This document shows positions 1-7,876 of a stretch of DNA of 28,647 bases, in pieces. The notes beneath the pieces are model-generated. The model worked only from the letters and a program-made list of their open reading frames with translations, was not told where the DNA came from and did no database searches. Made by a program: the position numbers and the translations under genes. The number at the start of each line of letters is the position of its first letter. Position 1 is the first letter of the stretch. The stretch is from assembly GCA_002404015.1 (NCBI GenBank), contig DHIW01000002.1, positions 1 to 28,647 of the forward strand, given 5' to 3'. Source of the DNA: Chloroflexi bacterium UBA4736 (lineage in GTDB: Bacteria > Chloroflexota > Dormibacteria > Dormibacterales > Dormibacteraceae).

Positions 1-34
1 CCCTTACGTCAACTCTTGGGTTCTCGTTTCTTGG

Positions 35-439
35 GTGCCCGACCCAGCCGCCTTTCCCGCGGTCTTCCAGAAGCTGCGCGCCATCCTCGCCAGGCATGCG
101 CCCCCGCTGGTCGTCTCCGCCGACGGGGACGCCGGCTACACGGTGGACCTGGCGCGGGCGGACATCCCGGCCTCGCGCCGCTTCGTGGGCGGGGTCAGAA
201 GCGGGAAGAGCTACGTCAGCTTCCACCTGATGCCGATCTACCTCCGCCCCGCCCTTCTGGACGGGATCTCGCCCGAGCTGCGGAAGCGCATGCAGGGCAA
301 GTCGTGCTTCAACTTCGCGGCCGTTGACGACCAGCTGTTCGACGAGCTGGCCGGTCTCACCGGGCGCGCCATCGACTACTATCGGCGCGACGGCGCCGCC
401 CTGCTCGCCAGCCTGTCGCCGCCCTCGAAGCGGCGCTAG
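35..439 (+). CDS. conserved hypothetical protein, about 134 aa, 5' end uncertain
   Basis: Small soluble protein with no signal peptide or membrane segment. It has a compact conserved-looking core (SFHLMPIYLRP, then KRMQGKSCFNF, then LFDELAGL) that resembles small DUF1801/YdhG-like cytosolic proteins; I do not assign a family. The GTG at 35 is the first standard start, but the frame stays open to base 2, so the gene may begin outside the window. Its TAG stop (437-439) overlaps the TAG of the convergent PIG-L gene on the other strand (CTAG at 436-439). Function unknown. Confidence 0.6.
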   Translation: MPDPAAFPAVFQKLRAILARHAPPLVVSADGDAGYTVDLARADIPASRRFVGGVRSGKSYVSFHLMPIYLRPALLDGISPELRKRMQGKSCFNFAAVDDQLFDELAGLTGRAIDYYRRDGAALLASLSPPSKRR

Positions 440-1113
440 CGCAGGTCGACCTGGGCGAAGCGCTCCTCGGCGCCGATGTGGCGCCAGCGGCCCCTCAGGG
501 TCCGCGGGTTGCCGGTCTGGCTACGGTGCTCGAGGCGGGCGTCGATCTTGGTCTCCAGGACGTCTGAGACGTCGATCTTGAGGTCGTGCCGGGGACCGGC
601 GAAGAGCCAGGCTTCGGCGGTCACATGGGGCGGGCCGGCCTCGGGATAGCTGAGGCGGTCGCGGGCACAGGGCCAGGCGGCGTCGAGCGCCACCCGGCCG
701 ATCACGCGGTGGTCGGGGTGCTGCCGGTAGCCGGGCGTCGGATCGAAAGTGAGCAGCAGGTCGGGCCGGCTGCGCCGGATCTCCCGGACCAGGAGCCCGC
801 GCAGCACCAGCGTTTCCGTCAGCTCGGCGTCGCGCTGGCGGAGATACTCGACGTGCTTGGCCCCGAGGACCCGCGCCGAAGCCTCCTGCTCCGCCTCCCG
901 AGTGCGCGCCAGGGCCTCCCCTGTCAGGTCGGGGTCGCTGGTGCCCTTGTCACCGGACGTGGCCAGGACGAAGTCGACGTGCACGCCCCGAGCGGTCATC
1001 TGGACCACCGTGCCGGCGCAGTAGAAATCGATGTCGTCCGGGTGGGCCACGATGCAGAGCGCCCGCTGGATCCGCCGGTCGGCCGGCCCCGAGAAGAGTT
1101 TCTTGGGGCTCAA
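436..1113 (-). CDS. PIG-L (LmbE-like) family zinc N-deacetylase
   Basis: Deacetylase of the GlcNAc-PI de-N-acetylase family, which includes MshB and BshB and removes acetyl groups from N-acetyl-sugars. The zinc motif AHPDD is at residues 23-27 (His24, Asp27) and the third ligand motif HPDH at about 132-135; GDKGT is also typical. Length is about 225 aa, normal for the family. The frame runs back to a GTG at 1359, but that part overlaps panE in another frame and reads as non-protein. I chose TTG at 1113, which overlaps the panE stop as TTGA. The substrate cannot be told; a low-molecular-weight thiol pathway is possible but no partner gene is nearby. Last gene of the long minus-strand series. 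Confidence 0.85.
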   Translation of the reverse strand: MSPKKLFSGPADRRIQRALCIVAHPDDIDFYCAGTVVQMTARGVHVDFVLATSGDKGTSDPDLTGEALARTREAEQEASARVLGAKHVEYLRQRDAELTETLVLRGLLVREIRRSRPDLLLTFDPTPGYRQHPDHRVIGRVALDAAWPCARDRLSYPEAGPPHVTAEAWLFAGPRHDLKIDVSDVLETKIDARLEHRSQTGNPRTLRGRWRHIGAEERFAQVDLR

Positions 1114-2003
1114 ACGGCGGCTTGATCCCGCACCCGCCGGGCCAGCTCCACGGTGGCGGGGGTCGGGATCCCGCGCTCGCGGCCGCGGCTGATCACCGGG
1201 CCGGCGATGAAGTCCAGCTCCAGCGGGCGGCCGGCTGCGAGGTCCTTCTGCATCGAGCTGCGCATGCCCTCGGGGGCGCCCAGCAGGCCCGCGCTGTAGC
1301 GCTCGGGGTCGAGCTGGGCGCCTTCCGTGGCGGCCACGGCGCAGACCTCGCGAGAGCACGCCAGCATGAGCTCCCGCGTCTCCTGGTCCGCCCGGGTGGG
1401 ACCGATCGGCTGCTGGCGGCTGCTGGTGGCGAGCGCCATCGGGCAGAGCATCGCCAGCTTGCCCCAGAGCACCTCAGCCTCGCGGCCGGCCAGCACGCTG
1501 GCCGCCAGGCCGGCGGCGATCATCTCGGCCGCCAGCTGCTCCGTGCGAGCAGCGAGGGCAGGCGCCGGCGCCAGGTCGGTGGAGGCGAACGGCGACGGGT
1601 GCACGATCTGGCCGGGCCCGACGCGCTCCGCCTCGACCCGGATCGCGCCCGGCACCACCCGGTCGCCGTACGCCGCTCGCAGGCGGGCCACGTGGTCGAT
1701 GCCGTTGAGGAGTGGCACTACCAGCGCGTCGCCCACCACCTCGGGAGGCGCCAGCGCCAGAGCCGGCTCCAGCTGTTGGGACTTGACCGTTACCCAGAGC
1801 ACGTCCACCGGGCGGCTCAGCCGCGCCTCCGCGGGCACCTCGACCTCGAAGTCGCCGAGGGCCTCGCTCCGCACTGAGATCCGGCCGGGATAGGCAGCCA
1901 GCGACTCGGGCCGCATGAGCAGGACCACCTCGTGTCCCTTGCGCGCCAGGGCACCGGCGAACAGGCCGCCCACGCCACCCGCTCCGAGCACCGCGTGTCT
2001 CAT
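1110..2003 (-). CDS. panE: 2-dehydropantoate 2-reductase (ketopantoate reductase, ApbA/PanE family)
   Basis: NADPH-dependent reduction of ketopantoate to pantoate for coenzyme A synthesis. The N-terminus carries the Rossmann motif GAGGVGG (residues 7-13). LLNGI (98-102) has the substrate-binding Asn, and WGKLAM (180-185) the catalytic Lys182. The C-terminal family segment SSMQKDL...LELDFIAG is present. 297 aa is normal. The ATG at 2003 lies one base after the recN stop (2005-2007), so the two genes are translationally linked. Because the family has paralogues acting on other 2-oxoacids, the exact substrate is inferred. Confidence 0.88.
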   Translation of the reverse strand: MRHAVLGAGGVGGLFAGALARKGHEVVLLMRPESLAAYPGRISVRSEALGDFEVEVPAEARLSRPVDVLWVTVKSQQLEPALALAPPEVVGDALVVPLLNGIDHVARLRAAYGDRVVPGAIRVEAERVGPGQIVHPSPFASTDLAPAPALAARTEQLAAEMIAAGLAASVLAGREAEVLWGKLAMLCPMALATSSRQQPIGPTRADQETRELMLACSREVCAVAATEGAQLDPERYSAGLLGAPEGMRSSMQKDLAAGRPLELDFIAGPVISRGRERGIPTPATVELARRVRDQAAV

Positions 2004-2004
2004 C

Positions 2005-3681
2005 TCACCCCACCATATCTCGCGCGGCCCGGCCGCTCCGCCGCCCTTCCTCGAGCAGCTCGCGAGCGCGAGCCAGGGCCTTCTCGGTCACGCCGCCGCT
2101 CATCATCCTGGCCAGCTCGCGGGCACGGTCCTCGTCATCCGAAAGCTCGCGCACGCTCACAACATTCCGGCCCTCCGAGCCGGCCGCCTTCTCGACCACC
2201 AAGTGGTGGTCGGCGAAGCAGGCGATCTGGGCCAGGTGCGTGACCACCAGGACCTGGTGGGTCTGGCCCAGCGCTTTCAGCCGGAGCCCGACCTGCACGG
2301 CCGCCTCGCCCCCGATGCCGGCGTCCACCTCGTCGAAGACGAGCGTCGGCAGGCGGTCCGTCTCGGCGCCTACCGTCTTGATGGCCAGCATCACCCGCGA
2401 GAGCTCACCGCCCGACGCCACGCGGGCCAGCGGCGCGGGCGCCTCGCCCGGGTTGGCCGAGAAGAGCATCTCCAGCCACTCGGCGCCCTCGGCACCGATC
2501 TCGAGCCGCGGCACCAGCCGCACGTCGAACACGGCTCCCTCCAGCCGAAGCCCCTCCAGCTCGGCGCTGACCGCCCGGCCCAGGTCGGCCCCGGCCCCTC
2601 GCCGGGCCACGGTCAGGTCCCCGGCTGCGGACTCCAGGAGCGCCCTTGCCCGGCCCGTTTGCTGGTGGGCGGCCGCCAGGGAGCCCTCGAGGTCCTCGGA
2701 CTGGCCCAGCTGGGCCTCCAGGCGCGCCAGCTCGGCCAGCGCGACGTCGAGGCTCCCGCCGTACTTGCGCTTGATGCCGTCGAGCGTCGCCAGGCGGCCC
2801 TCGATCGCCTCCAGCCGGCCGGGGTCGGCGTCGATGGCCTCGGAGTAGCGGCGGAGCTCGGCCGCCACGTCGGCAGCCTCCTCGCCGAGCGCGGCCAGCC
2901 TGCGCTCCAGCTCGCCCAGGCGGGGATCCAGCTCTGCCGCGGCCCGAACCTCCGAGGCTGCCTGAGGCAGGCCCTCGTCGCTGCGCAGAGCCTGCAGCGC
3001 GGCGGCGACCAGCTCGGACAGCCGGGCGGCATGGCGGGCGACCGAACGCTCGGCTGCCAGCTCCTCGTCCTCGCCCGGCTGCAGGTTGGCGGACCGCAGC
3101 TCCTCCAGCTGCCAGCGCAGGTACTCCTCCTCGCGCTGGCCGCGGGCCTGCATCCGGACCAGGTCCTGCAGCCTGACGTCGGCCGCCGCCCAGTTGCGGT
3201 GGGCCGCCGCGACGCGCTCCCGCAGCTCGAGCCCGCCGCCGTGGGCGTCCACCAGGAGCGTCTGGGCCTCGGGGTCCATCAGCTGGTGGTGCTCGTGCTG
3301 GCCGTGGATACCGACCAGCTCCCGGCCGACCTCGCGCAGCTGGCCGGGGGAGGCGGGACGGCCGTTTATGCGCGCGGCGCCCCGGCGGCCAACCTCGCGG
3401 GCCAGGACCAGGTCGGACGCCGGCTCGTAGCCCTGGGTCTCCAGAACGGCCAGCGCCGCGGGCACCTCGATGGCGTCGAACAGCGCTTCCACCAGTGCGC
3501 GGTCGGAGCCCTGGCGGACCTGGTCGCTGCTGGCCCGGGCTCCGAGCGACAGGCCCAGGGCGTCCACGATCAGGGACTTGCCGCTGCCTGTCTCGCCCGT
3601 CAGCAGGTTGAGGCCAGGCCCGAAGTCCACCGTGGCGCGCTCGACGAGCGCCAGCTCGGTCACCTGCAGCTGTCGCAGCAT
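2005..3681 (-). CDS. recN: DNA repair protein RecN
   Basis: SMC-like ATPase used in double-strand-break repair. Walker A GETGSGKS is at residues 29-36. A long Ala/Leu/Glu-rich coiled-coil section fills about 150-370. The ABC signature region (SGGELSRVMLAIK) and Walker B LVFDEVDAG (about 447-455) close the second ATPase half, followed by VTHLAQIA. 558 aa matches the family. The ATG at 3681 gives the standard start MLRQLQV. Upstream, nadK is separated by 43 bp carrying a hairpin between direct repeats; the ATG itself sits in one repeat copy. recN next to nadK and tlyA is a widely conserved order. Confidence 0.96.
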   Translation of the reverse strand: MLRQLQVTELALVERATVDFGPGLNLLTGETGSGKSLIVDALGLSLGARASSDQVRQGSDRALVEALFDAIEVPAALAVLETQGYEPASDLVLAREVGRRGAARINGRPASPGQLREVGRELVGIHGQHEHHQLMDPEAQTLLVDAHGGGLELRERVAAAHRNWAAADVRLQDLVRMQARGQREEEYLRWQLEELRSANLQPGEDEELAAERSVARHAARLSELVAAALQALRSDEGLPQAASEVRAAAELDPRLGELERRLAALGEEAADVAAELRRYSEAIDADPGRLEAIEGRLATLDGIKRKYGGSLDVALAELARLEAQLGQSEDLEGSLAAAHQQTGRARALLESAAGDLTVARRGAGADLGRAVSAELEGLRLEGAVFDVRLVPRLEIGAEGAEWLEMLFSANPGEAPAPLARVASGGELSRVMLAIKTVGAETDRLPTLVFDEVDAGIGGEAAVQVGLRLKALGQTHQVLVVTHLAQIACFADHHLVVEKAAGSEGRNVVSVRELSDDEDRARELARMMSGGVTEKALARARELLEEGRRSGRAARDMVG

Positions 3682-3736
3682 CAGTCGGGGTCCCCGAAAA
3701 ATCGCGAGATTTTTTGGGGTGACATCAGTCGGGGTC
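3679..3736. repeat. hairpin element between 14-bp direct repeats, in the nadK/recN junction
   Basis: A perfect 14-bp direct repeat (CATCAGTCGGGGTC) is found at 3679-3692 and 3723-3736, 44 bp apart. Between them 3692-3719 folds into a 12-bp stem (CCCCGAAAAATC against GATTTTTTGGGG, one G-U pair) with loop GCGA. One repeat copy contains the recN ATG and the other the nadK TGA. Deleting one 44-bp unit would fuse the genes as TGATG, like other tight junctions here. It may be a small inserted palindrome with a target duplication, or a local duplication. Regulatory effect unknown; there is no free U-tract after the stem, so a classical terminator is not supported. Confidence 0.75.
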
Positions 3737-4594
3737 TTGGTAGTCGGGGGTGGGAACCAATGGCAGGCCCCAGCCCAGCTTCTCCCGCAGGAGGCGGTAG
3801 AAGCGCTGGGGCGGCGTCAGGCGAACCATCTGCAGCTTCTTGGGGTAGCCGTCGACAAGCACGCGGTCGCCGGGCTGCAGACGCCGGGGAGCGCCCCCGT
3901 CGACGTTCAGCATGCCCCGACTGCGGACCAGCTCGATGGTGAGGGCCTGGTTGGCCGGGAACACGATCGGCCGCACAGTGAGCGCGAACGGGTTCATCGG
4001 CACCATCACCAGGTCGGGCACCGTCGGCTCCAGGATCGGCCCGCCAACGGCCAACGCGTACGCGGTCGAGCCCGAGGCGGTTGCCACCATCACTCCGTCG
4101 GCGTCGATGGTGCCGACATCCTGGCCCGCGACAGAGATCGCCAGCCGGATCAGCCCCACCCCGCTGGGCCGCTCCACGACGACCTCGTTCAGGCCCACCC
4201 AGGTCGCCACCCGGCGCCCGCCCCGCTCCAGCACGGCTTCGATGAGCGTCCGCTCGTCCAGCCAGTAGTCGCCTTTCAGGAAGCGCTGCAGGCCCTGGGC
4301 CAACCCGCTGGCCTCCAGCTCGGTCAGGAAGCCGAGCCGGCCCAGGTTGACGCCGAGGACGGGGATCGAGGCCGGTCCCGCCAGCCTGGCCCCGAAGAGC
4401 AGCGTGCCGTCGCCACCGAGCGTGAGGATCAGCCGGGTGTCGGCGAGCTGGCGGGCCAGCGCCCGCGGCCTGTGGTCGCGGGGCACCTCCCAGACCTGCA
4501 CGCCCGCGGCCTCCAGCACCGCCCGGCCCTCCTCCAGGTGGGCGAGCCGGCGGTCGATCCGGGGATGGAAGAGGATTCCCACCGCTGTCTTCAT
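3725..4594 (-). CDS. nadK: NAD kinase
   Basis: ATP (or polyphosphate)-dependent phosphorylation of NAD to NADP. The diagnostic GGDGT is at residues 60-64, an NEVVVERPS segment near 134, and the glycine-rich DGVMVATASGSTAYALA near 165-181, all in family order. Length is about 289 aa. The frame opens upstream at 4693, but that lies inside tlyA. The ATG at 4594 fits the family N-terminus and overlaps the tlyA stop as ATGA. The C-terminus ends in the repeat element that separates it from recN. Confidence 0.95.
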   Translation of the reverse strand: MKTAVGILFHPRIDRRLAHLEEGRAVLEAAGVQVWEVPRDHRPRALARQLADTRLILTLGGDGTLLFGARLAGPASIPVLGVNLGRLGFLTELEASGLAQGLQRFLKGDYWLDERTLIEAVLERGGRRVATWVGLNEVVVERPSGVGLIRLAISVAGQDVGTIDADGVMVATASGSTAYALAVGGPILEPTVPDLVMVPMNPFALTVRPIVFPANQALTIELVRSRGMLNVDGGAPRRLQPGDRVLVDGYPKKLQMVRLTPPQRFYRLLREKLGWGLPLVPTPDYQDPD

Positions 4595-5307
4595 GGCCGG
4601 GCCCTGAGGTGGACCAGGACCTCGCGGTTGCCGTCCGCCCCGGCGATGGCGGACTCGGCCTCCCCGAGCACCTCGAAACCGTTGCCTGCGCACCAGCCCC
4701 GGAAGCGTTCCAGCGCCTGCTCCGTCGCGGCCTGGTCGCGGACCACGCCGCCCTTGCCGACCTGGCCCCGCTCGACCTGGAACTGGGGCTTGAAGAGCAC
4801 GACCAGCTCGGCGCCGGGGGCGGCCCGCCCCAGCGCCGGCAGTACCTTCTCCAGCCCGATGAAGGAGACGTCCACGGTCAGCAGCGAAACCGGCTCCGGG
4901 AAGGACTCCAGCTCGCGCGCGTTGACGCGCTCCATCAGCACCACCCGGGGGTCCTGCCGGAGCCGCCAGTGGATGAGGCCCCGGCCGACGTCGACCGCGT
5001 AGACGCGCGCGGCGCCGCCCTGCAGCAGGACGTCGGTGAAGCCCCCCGTCGACGCGCCGATGTCGGCGCAGACCCGGCCTTCCACGACCACGCCAAACGC
5101 GCGGAGGGCGGGCGCCAGCTTCTCGCCGCCGCGGCTGACGTAGGGCGGCGGGGCGACCACCTCCACGTCGTCCTGGGGCCCCACGGCGCGGTCGGCTCGG
5201 CGCACCGTCTCGCCGCCCACCCTCACGCTCCCGGCCATGATCAGGGCCTGGGCCTGGCTGCGCGACTCCACCAGCTTGCGCTCGGTCAGCGCCACGTCCA
5301 GCCTCAC
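4591..5307 (-). CDS. tlyA: TlyA-family rRNA 2'-O-methyltransferase (S4 + FtsJ domains)
   Basis: Proteins of this family methylate ribose 2'-OH groups of rRNA and are often annotated as hemolysins. An S4 RNA-binding domain covers residues 1-60 (MRLDVALTERKLVESR). YVSRGGEKL (56-64) leads into an FtsJ-type Rossmann fold with SAM motif DIGASTGGFTD (82-92). A plausible K-D-K-E tetrad is Lys63, Asp146 (TVDVSFI), Lys173 (LFKPQF) and Glu229. 238 aa, GTG start at 5307. The 40 bp before it, after the DUF212 stop, hold no obvious signal. Neighbours nadK and recN are the usual ones. Confidence 0.92.
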   Translation of the reverse strand: MRLDVALTERKLVESRSQAQALIMAGSVRVGGETVRRADRAVGPQDDVEVVAPPPYVSRGGEKLAPALRAFGVVVEGRVCADIGASTGGFTDVLLQGGAARVYAVDVGRGLIHWRLRQDPRVVLMERVNARELESFPEPVSLLTVDVSFIGLEKVLPALGRAAPGAELVVLFKPQFQVERGQVGKGGVVRDQAATEQALERFRGWCAGNGFEVLGEAESAIAGADGNREVLVHLRARP

Positions 5308-5347
5308 CGTCCGCCGGCCCAGCCGGATCGAAGACTCTCTGGAAACC

Positions 5348-5767
5348 TCATGAGATGGGCAGCAGGCCCACCACGATGCCCAGCGCCGCGCCCACCAGGA
5401 CCTCGACCGGCGTGTGGCCGAGCAGCTCGCGCAGGCGGTCCTCCTGGATCCCCCGCTGGGCGACCATGTCCTCCACCAGCCGGTTCAGGACGGCCGCCTG
5501 GCGGCCGGCGGCCCGGCGCACGCCCTGGGCGTCGTACATCACCACAACCGAGAAGATAAGCGCGATCGCGAATGTCACCGAACTGAAGCCGTTAATGCGC
5601 CCGATACCGGTGGTCAGTCCCATCACGATCGCGCTGTGCGAGCTCGGCATGCCGCCTGTCTCTGCCAGCACCCGGAGGTTCAGCCGGCGCTGGCGGGCGG
5701 ACGTGTAGATGACCTTAGCGGCCTGGGCGATGGTCCAGGCCACCAGCGGCGGCACCAGGTACCTCAC
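5348..5767 (-). CDS. divergent PAP2 family membrane protein (DUF212, YuiD-like)
   Basis: Small integral membrane protein with about four hydrophobic segments. It carries GGMPSSHSA at residues 38-46, the PAP2-like phosphatase signature of the DUF212 family, and the typical YDAQGVRRAAGRQA segment after it. Some relatives are annotated as acid phosphatase/haloperoxidase-like. A lipid-phosphate substrate is plausible but not shown. 139 aa is usual. The GTG at 5767 overlaps the xseB stop as GTGA. Confidence 0.88.
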   Translation of the reverse strand: MRYLVPPLVAWTIAQAAKVIYTSARQRRLNLRVLAETGGMPSSHSAIVMGLTTGIGRINGFSSVTFAIALIFSVVVMYDAQGVRRAAGRQAAVLNRLVEDMVAQRGIQEDRLRELLGHTPVEVLVGAALGIVVGLLPIS

Positions 5768-5946
5768 GTGGGCTCGCCGATCCGGGCCCGGGCCGCCTCG
5801 AGGAGGCCCTCGGCCTCACCCAGGAGCTTCTGGGCCCGCTCGTAGTCGGCGACCAGCTGCTCGAGCGGGGCGCCCCCGTCGGCCAGGCCGGAGATCGCCC
5901 TCTCGAGCTGAAGGAGGACATCCTCGAGGCCGGCGACCTCGGTCAC
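5764..5946 (-). CDS. xseB: exodeoxyribonuclease VII small subunit
   Basis: Small helical subunit that assembles with XseA into exonuclease VII, a single-strand-specific DNA exonuclease. The 60 residues fit the family: an N-terminal LEDVLLQLERAI, then the typical LEQLVADYERAQKLL helix. The GTG at 5946 overlaps the nusB stop (GTGA), and the TGA overlaps the DUF212 start (GTGA). The large subunit gene xseA, often directly upstream, is not in this window, so the complex partner must be encoded elsewhere. Confidence 0.85.
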   Translation of the reverse strand: MTEVAGLEDVLLQLERAISGLADGGAPLEQLVADYERAQKLLGEAEGLLEAARARIGEPT

Positions 5947-6350
5947 GCGACGCCCTCGGCGACCCGGCCCAGGATGCCGTTCACGAAGCGCCCGGACTCG
6001 TCGCCCGAGAAGGTCTTGGCCAGCTCGATCGACTCGTTGATCGCCGCCTTCACCGGCACGTTGCGGGAGATGGTGATCTCGTAGATCGCAATCCGCAAGA
6101 TGATGCGGTCGACCTTGGCCATCTGTTCCAGCGTCCAGTTGGTGGCGGCCGCCCGGATCGTGTCGTCCAGCTGCTCGCGGTTGGCCAGGACGCCCTTGAC
6201 GAGGTCGGCCGCGAAGCTCGCCACGTCGTCGGGAGCGCCTGAGTCGGCGGCGTGGTAGGCGAGGACCTCGGCGGCGTCCTCATCCCGGTTCTCGAGCTGG
6301 AACAGGACCTTGAGCGCCAGCTCCCTGGCCTGGTGGCGCTTGCCGGGCAC
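5943..6350 (-). CDS. nusB: transcription antitermination factor NusB
   Basis: RNA-binding antitermination factor that works with NusE (S10) on boxA, mainly in rRNA transcription. The all-helical NusB fold is recognisable from RHQARELALKVLFQLE near the N-terminus to the C-terminal VDRIILRIAIYEI and VPVKAAINESIELAK and FVNGILGR. The frame is open back to 6494, but that part falls in a MITE-like element and is unlike NusB. GTG at 6350 gives 135 aa, the normal length, and starts two residues before GKRHQAREL. The inserted element ends directly upstream, so the gene has lost its presumed original coupling to the Asp23 gene. Confidence 0.93.
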   Translation of the reverse strand: MPGKRHQARELALKVLFQLENRDEDAAEVLAYHAADSGAPDDVASFAADLVKGVLANREQLDDTIRAAATNWTLEQMAKVDRIILRIAIYEITISRNVPVKAAINESIELAKTFSGDESGRFVNGILGRVAEGVA

Positions 6351-6353
6351 CCC

Positions 6354-6536
6354 TAGCTGGGTGTTGAAAAAGGTCGGCGAGGGATTCGGTGGCCAGGTGG
6401 CCCAGTTCCTAAGCGCCTCCGAGAACCGGAGCAGAGCGTATTGGCGATACGCGACGCGAGGATCGAAGGAGGCAACAACGGAGATGGGCCGCATGGGCGC
6501 CGAAGCACCGTCGATGCCTTTTTCAACGGCCAGCTA
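6354..6536. mobile_element. 183-bp MITE-like element (incl. TA flanks) between Asp23 gene and nusB
   Basis: The ends form a 20-bp inverted repeat, 18 of 20 matching: TAGCTGG then GTTGAAAAAGG at 6354-6373, and its complement at 6517-6536. The outermost TA on each side (6354-6355, 6535-6536) can be a duplicated TA target. The 143-bp interior has no credible gene; it holds a small GTAT/ATAC hairpin (6438-6451) and, on the plus strand, an AAGGAGG followed by a 17-codon frame ending in the right terminus. Removing the element plus one TA leaves the Asp23 stop TAG, two bases, then the nusB GTG, the tight packing seen at other junctions. TA targeting is known for IS630/Tc1-like transposases, but no family is assigned. 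Confidence 0.78.
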
Positions 6537-6896
6537 ACTGGCGAAGGCGATGCTGGACACGAAGACGTTCACCTCGGCCACGTCGAGGTTCAGCATCCGC
6601 TCGACCGACTCGACCACATTGGCCTGCACCCGCTCGGCGACGTTGCCGAGAACCGCGCCCGAATCGACGGTGACGAACACGTCCAGGTGGATCGATTTCT
6701 CGGCGTCGACCGTGACGCGGACGCCCCGGTGGGCGGTCTGGCGCTTGATCCAGTCGGAGAAGTGACGCGCGTTCGGCTCGTCCAGTCCGGCCACCCCGTC
6801 CATCTCCTGCGCCGCCATCGCGGCGATGCTCGCGATGACCTCGTTGGCCACGCGGACGGTGCCGTTGGGGGCCTCCTGCTCCATCTGCTGGGGCAT
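6534..6896 (-). CDS. Asp23/Gls24 family envelope stress protein
   Basis: Member of the Asp23/Gls24 (YloU/YqhY) family, membrane-associated proteins of Gram-positive and related bacteria linked to envelope homeostasis. Visible family pattern: GTVRVANEVIASIAAMAAQE, then VDAEKSIHLDVFVTVD and ERVQANVVESVERMLNLDVAEVNVFV. 120 aa. The ATG at 6896 starts one base after the efp stop, so it is probably cotranscribed with efp. Position between efp and nusB matches the yqhY place in Bacillus-type genomes. The TAG stop is completed by the right end of the inserted element, apparently without changing the protein. Confidence 0.9.
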   Translation of the reverse strand: MPQQMEQEAPNGTVRVANEVIASIAAMAAQEMDGVAGLDEPNARHFSDWIKRQTAHRGVRVTVDAEKSIHLDVFVTVDSGAVLGNVAERVQANVVESVERMLNLDVAEVNVFVSSIAFAS

Positions 6897-6897
6897 G

Positions 6898-7455
6898 CTA
6901 CACCCGCTCCATGTAGTTGCCGGTACGGGTGTCGACCTTGATCACGTCGCCCGGGTTGACGAAGAGCGGGACCGCGACGCTGGCACCAGTCTCCAGCTTG
7001 GCCGGCTTCGTCGAGCCCGACACGGTGTCGCCGCGAAGGCCGGGGTCCGTCTCCGCCACGGCCAGCTCGACCGTGATCGGCAGCTCGACGCCGATCACGC
7101 TGTCCTCGTACTTCAGGAGGCTCACCGGGTTGCCCTCCTTGAGGAAGGGCTTGACGTCTTCGACCATGGAGGCGTTGAGGCTCGTCTGCTCGTACGTGGC
7201 GGTATCCATGAAGTGGTAGAGGTCGCCGTCGTTGTAGAGGTAGGTGGCCTCGCTCTTCTCGATGCGGGCGACCTTGTACTTCTCGCCGCTGCGGAAGCTC
7301 TGCTCGAAGATGGCGCCGTCCCGCACGTTGCGCAGCTTGGCCTTGATTACCGCGCCGGCCCGCGCCATCTTGATGTGCTCGACGTTGACGATCGTCAGCA
7401 GCTTGCCGTCCATCTCGATGACGGTCCCCACCCGGAAGTCATTCGTCTCTATCAA
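6898..7455 (-). CDS. efp: translation elongation factor P
   Basis: EF-P binds stalled ribosomes and helps peptide-bond formation at polyproline stretches. Three beta-barrel domains are recognisable over 185 aa: N-terminal KOW-like ([15 protein letters not shown]), a middle OB domain ([21 protein letters not shown]) and a C-terminal OB domain ending [18 protein letters not shown]. The tip of the domain I loop reads HIKMARAGA, with Arg32 where E. coli EF-P has its modified Lys34. I recall Arg-bearing KMGRG loops in Chloroflexota EF-Ps. The ATG at 7455 lies inside the end of aroQ (17-bp overlap). Confidence 0.97.
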   Translation of the reverse strand: MIETNDFRVGTVIEMDGKLLTIVNVEHIKMARAGAVIKAKLRNVRDGAIFEQSFRSGEKYKVARIEKSEATYLYNDGDLYHFMDTATYEQTSLNASMVEDVKPFLKEGNPVSLLKYEDSVIGVELPITVELAVAETDPGLRGDTVSGSTKPAKLETGASVAVPLFVNPGDVIKVDTRTGNYMERV

Positions 7456-7876
7456 TGAGGTACTCCAAAGCCAGCACGTAGCCCGCCGGGCCCAGGCCGG
7501 CGATGACGCCGACGGCCGCGGCGGCCGTGAGGCTGGTGTTCCGGAACTCCTCGACGCGGGCGTGGATATTCGAGATGTGGACCTCCACGACCGGCACCGG
7601 GATGGCTCGCAGACAATCGTAGAGCGAGTAGGAGTAGTGGGTCAGGGCGCCCCCGTTCAGCACCACCCCGGTCGCGCCAGCCGCCTCGCGCTGCAGGAAG
7701 TCGAGGATCTCGCCCTCCGAGTTGGACTGGAAGAAGACGACCTCGGCGCCCAGTTTCTCGGCCCGCTTGCGGACCATCGCCTCGATGTCGGCCAGCGTCG
7801 TGCGCCCGTAGATCTCGGGTTCGCGGCTGCCGAGCAGGTTCAGGTTGGGGCCGTTGACGACCAGGACTCGCTTCAT
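7439..7876 (-). CDS. aroQ: 3-dehydroquinate dehydratase, type II
   Basis: Third step of the shikimate pathway: dehydration of 3-dehydroquinate to 3-dehydroshikimate. The type II signature NGPNLNLLG is at residues 9-17, catalytic Tyr23 in [15 protein letters not shown] at about 73-82, and VEVHISN with catalytic His100. 145 aa is normal. The ATG at 7876 overlaps the aroB stop as ATGA; the 3' end overlaps efp by 17 bp. aroB-aroQ-efp is a common order. Confidence 0.96.
   Translation of the reverse strand: MKRVLVVNGPNLNLLGSREPEIYGRTTLADIEAMVRKRAEKLGAEVVFFQSNSEGEILDFLQREAAGATGVVLNGGALTHYSYSLYDCLRAIPVPVVEVHISNIHARVEEFRNTSLTAAAAVGVIAGLGPAGYVLALEYLIDRDE

Noticed and set aside
1915..3942. 675-aa plus-strand open frame opposite recN
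   Set aside because: Shadow of recN and nadK; low-complexity composition and no domain.
6351..6494. N-terminal extension of NusB by 48 residues
   Set aside because: It lies in the MITE-like element and does not resemble NusB; GTG at 6350 gives the normal length.
6310..6537. plus-strand frame with AAGGAGG and a 17-codon end, possibly a transposase remnant
   Set aside because: Too short and without transposase residues; kept only as a remark on the element.
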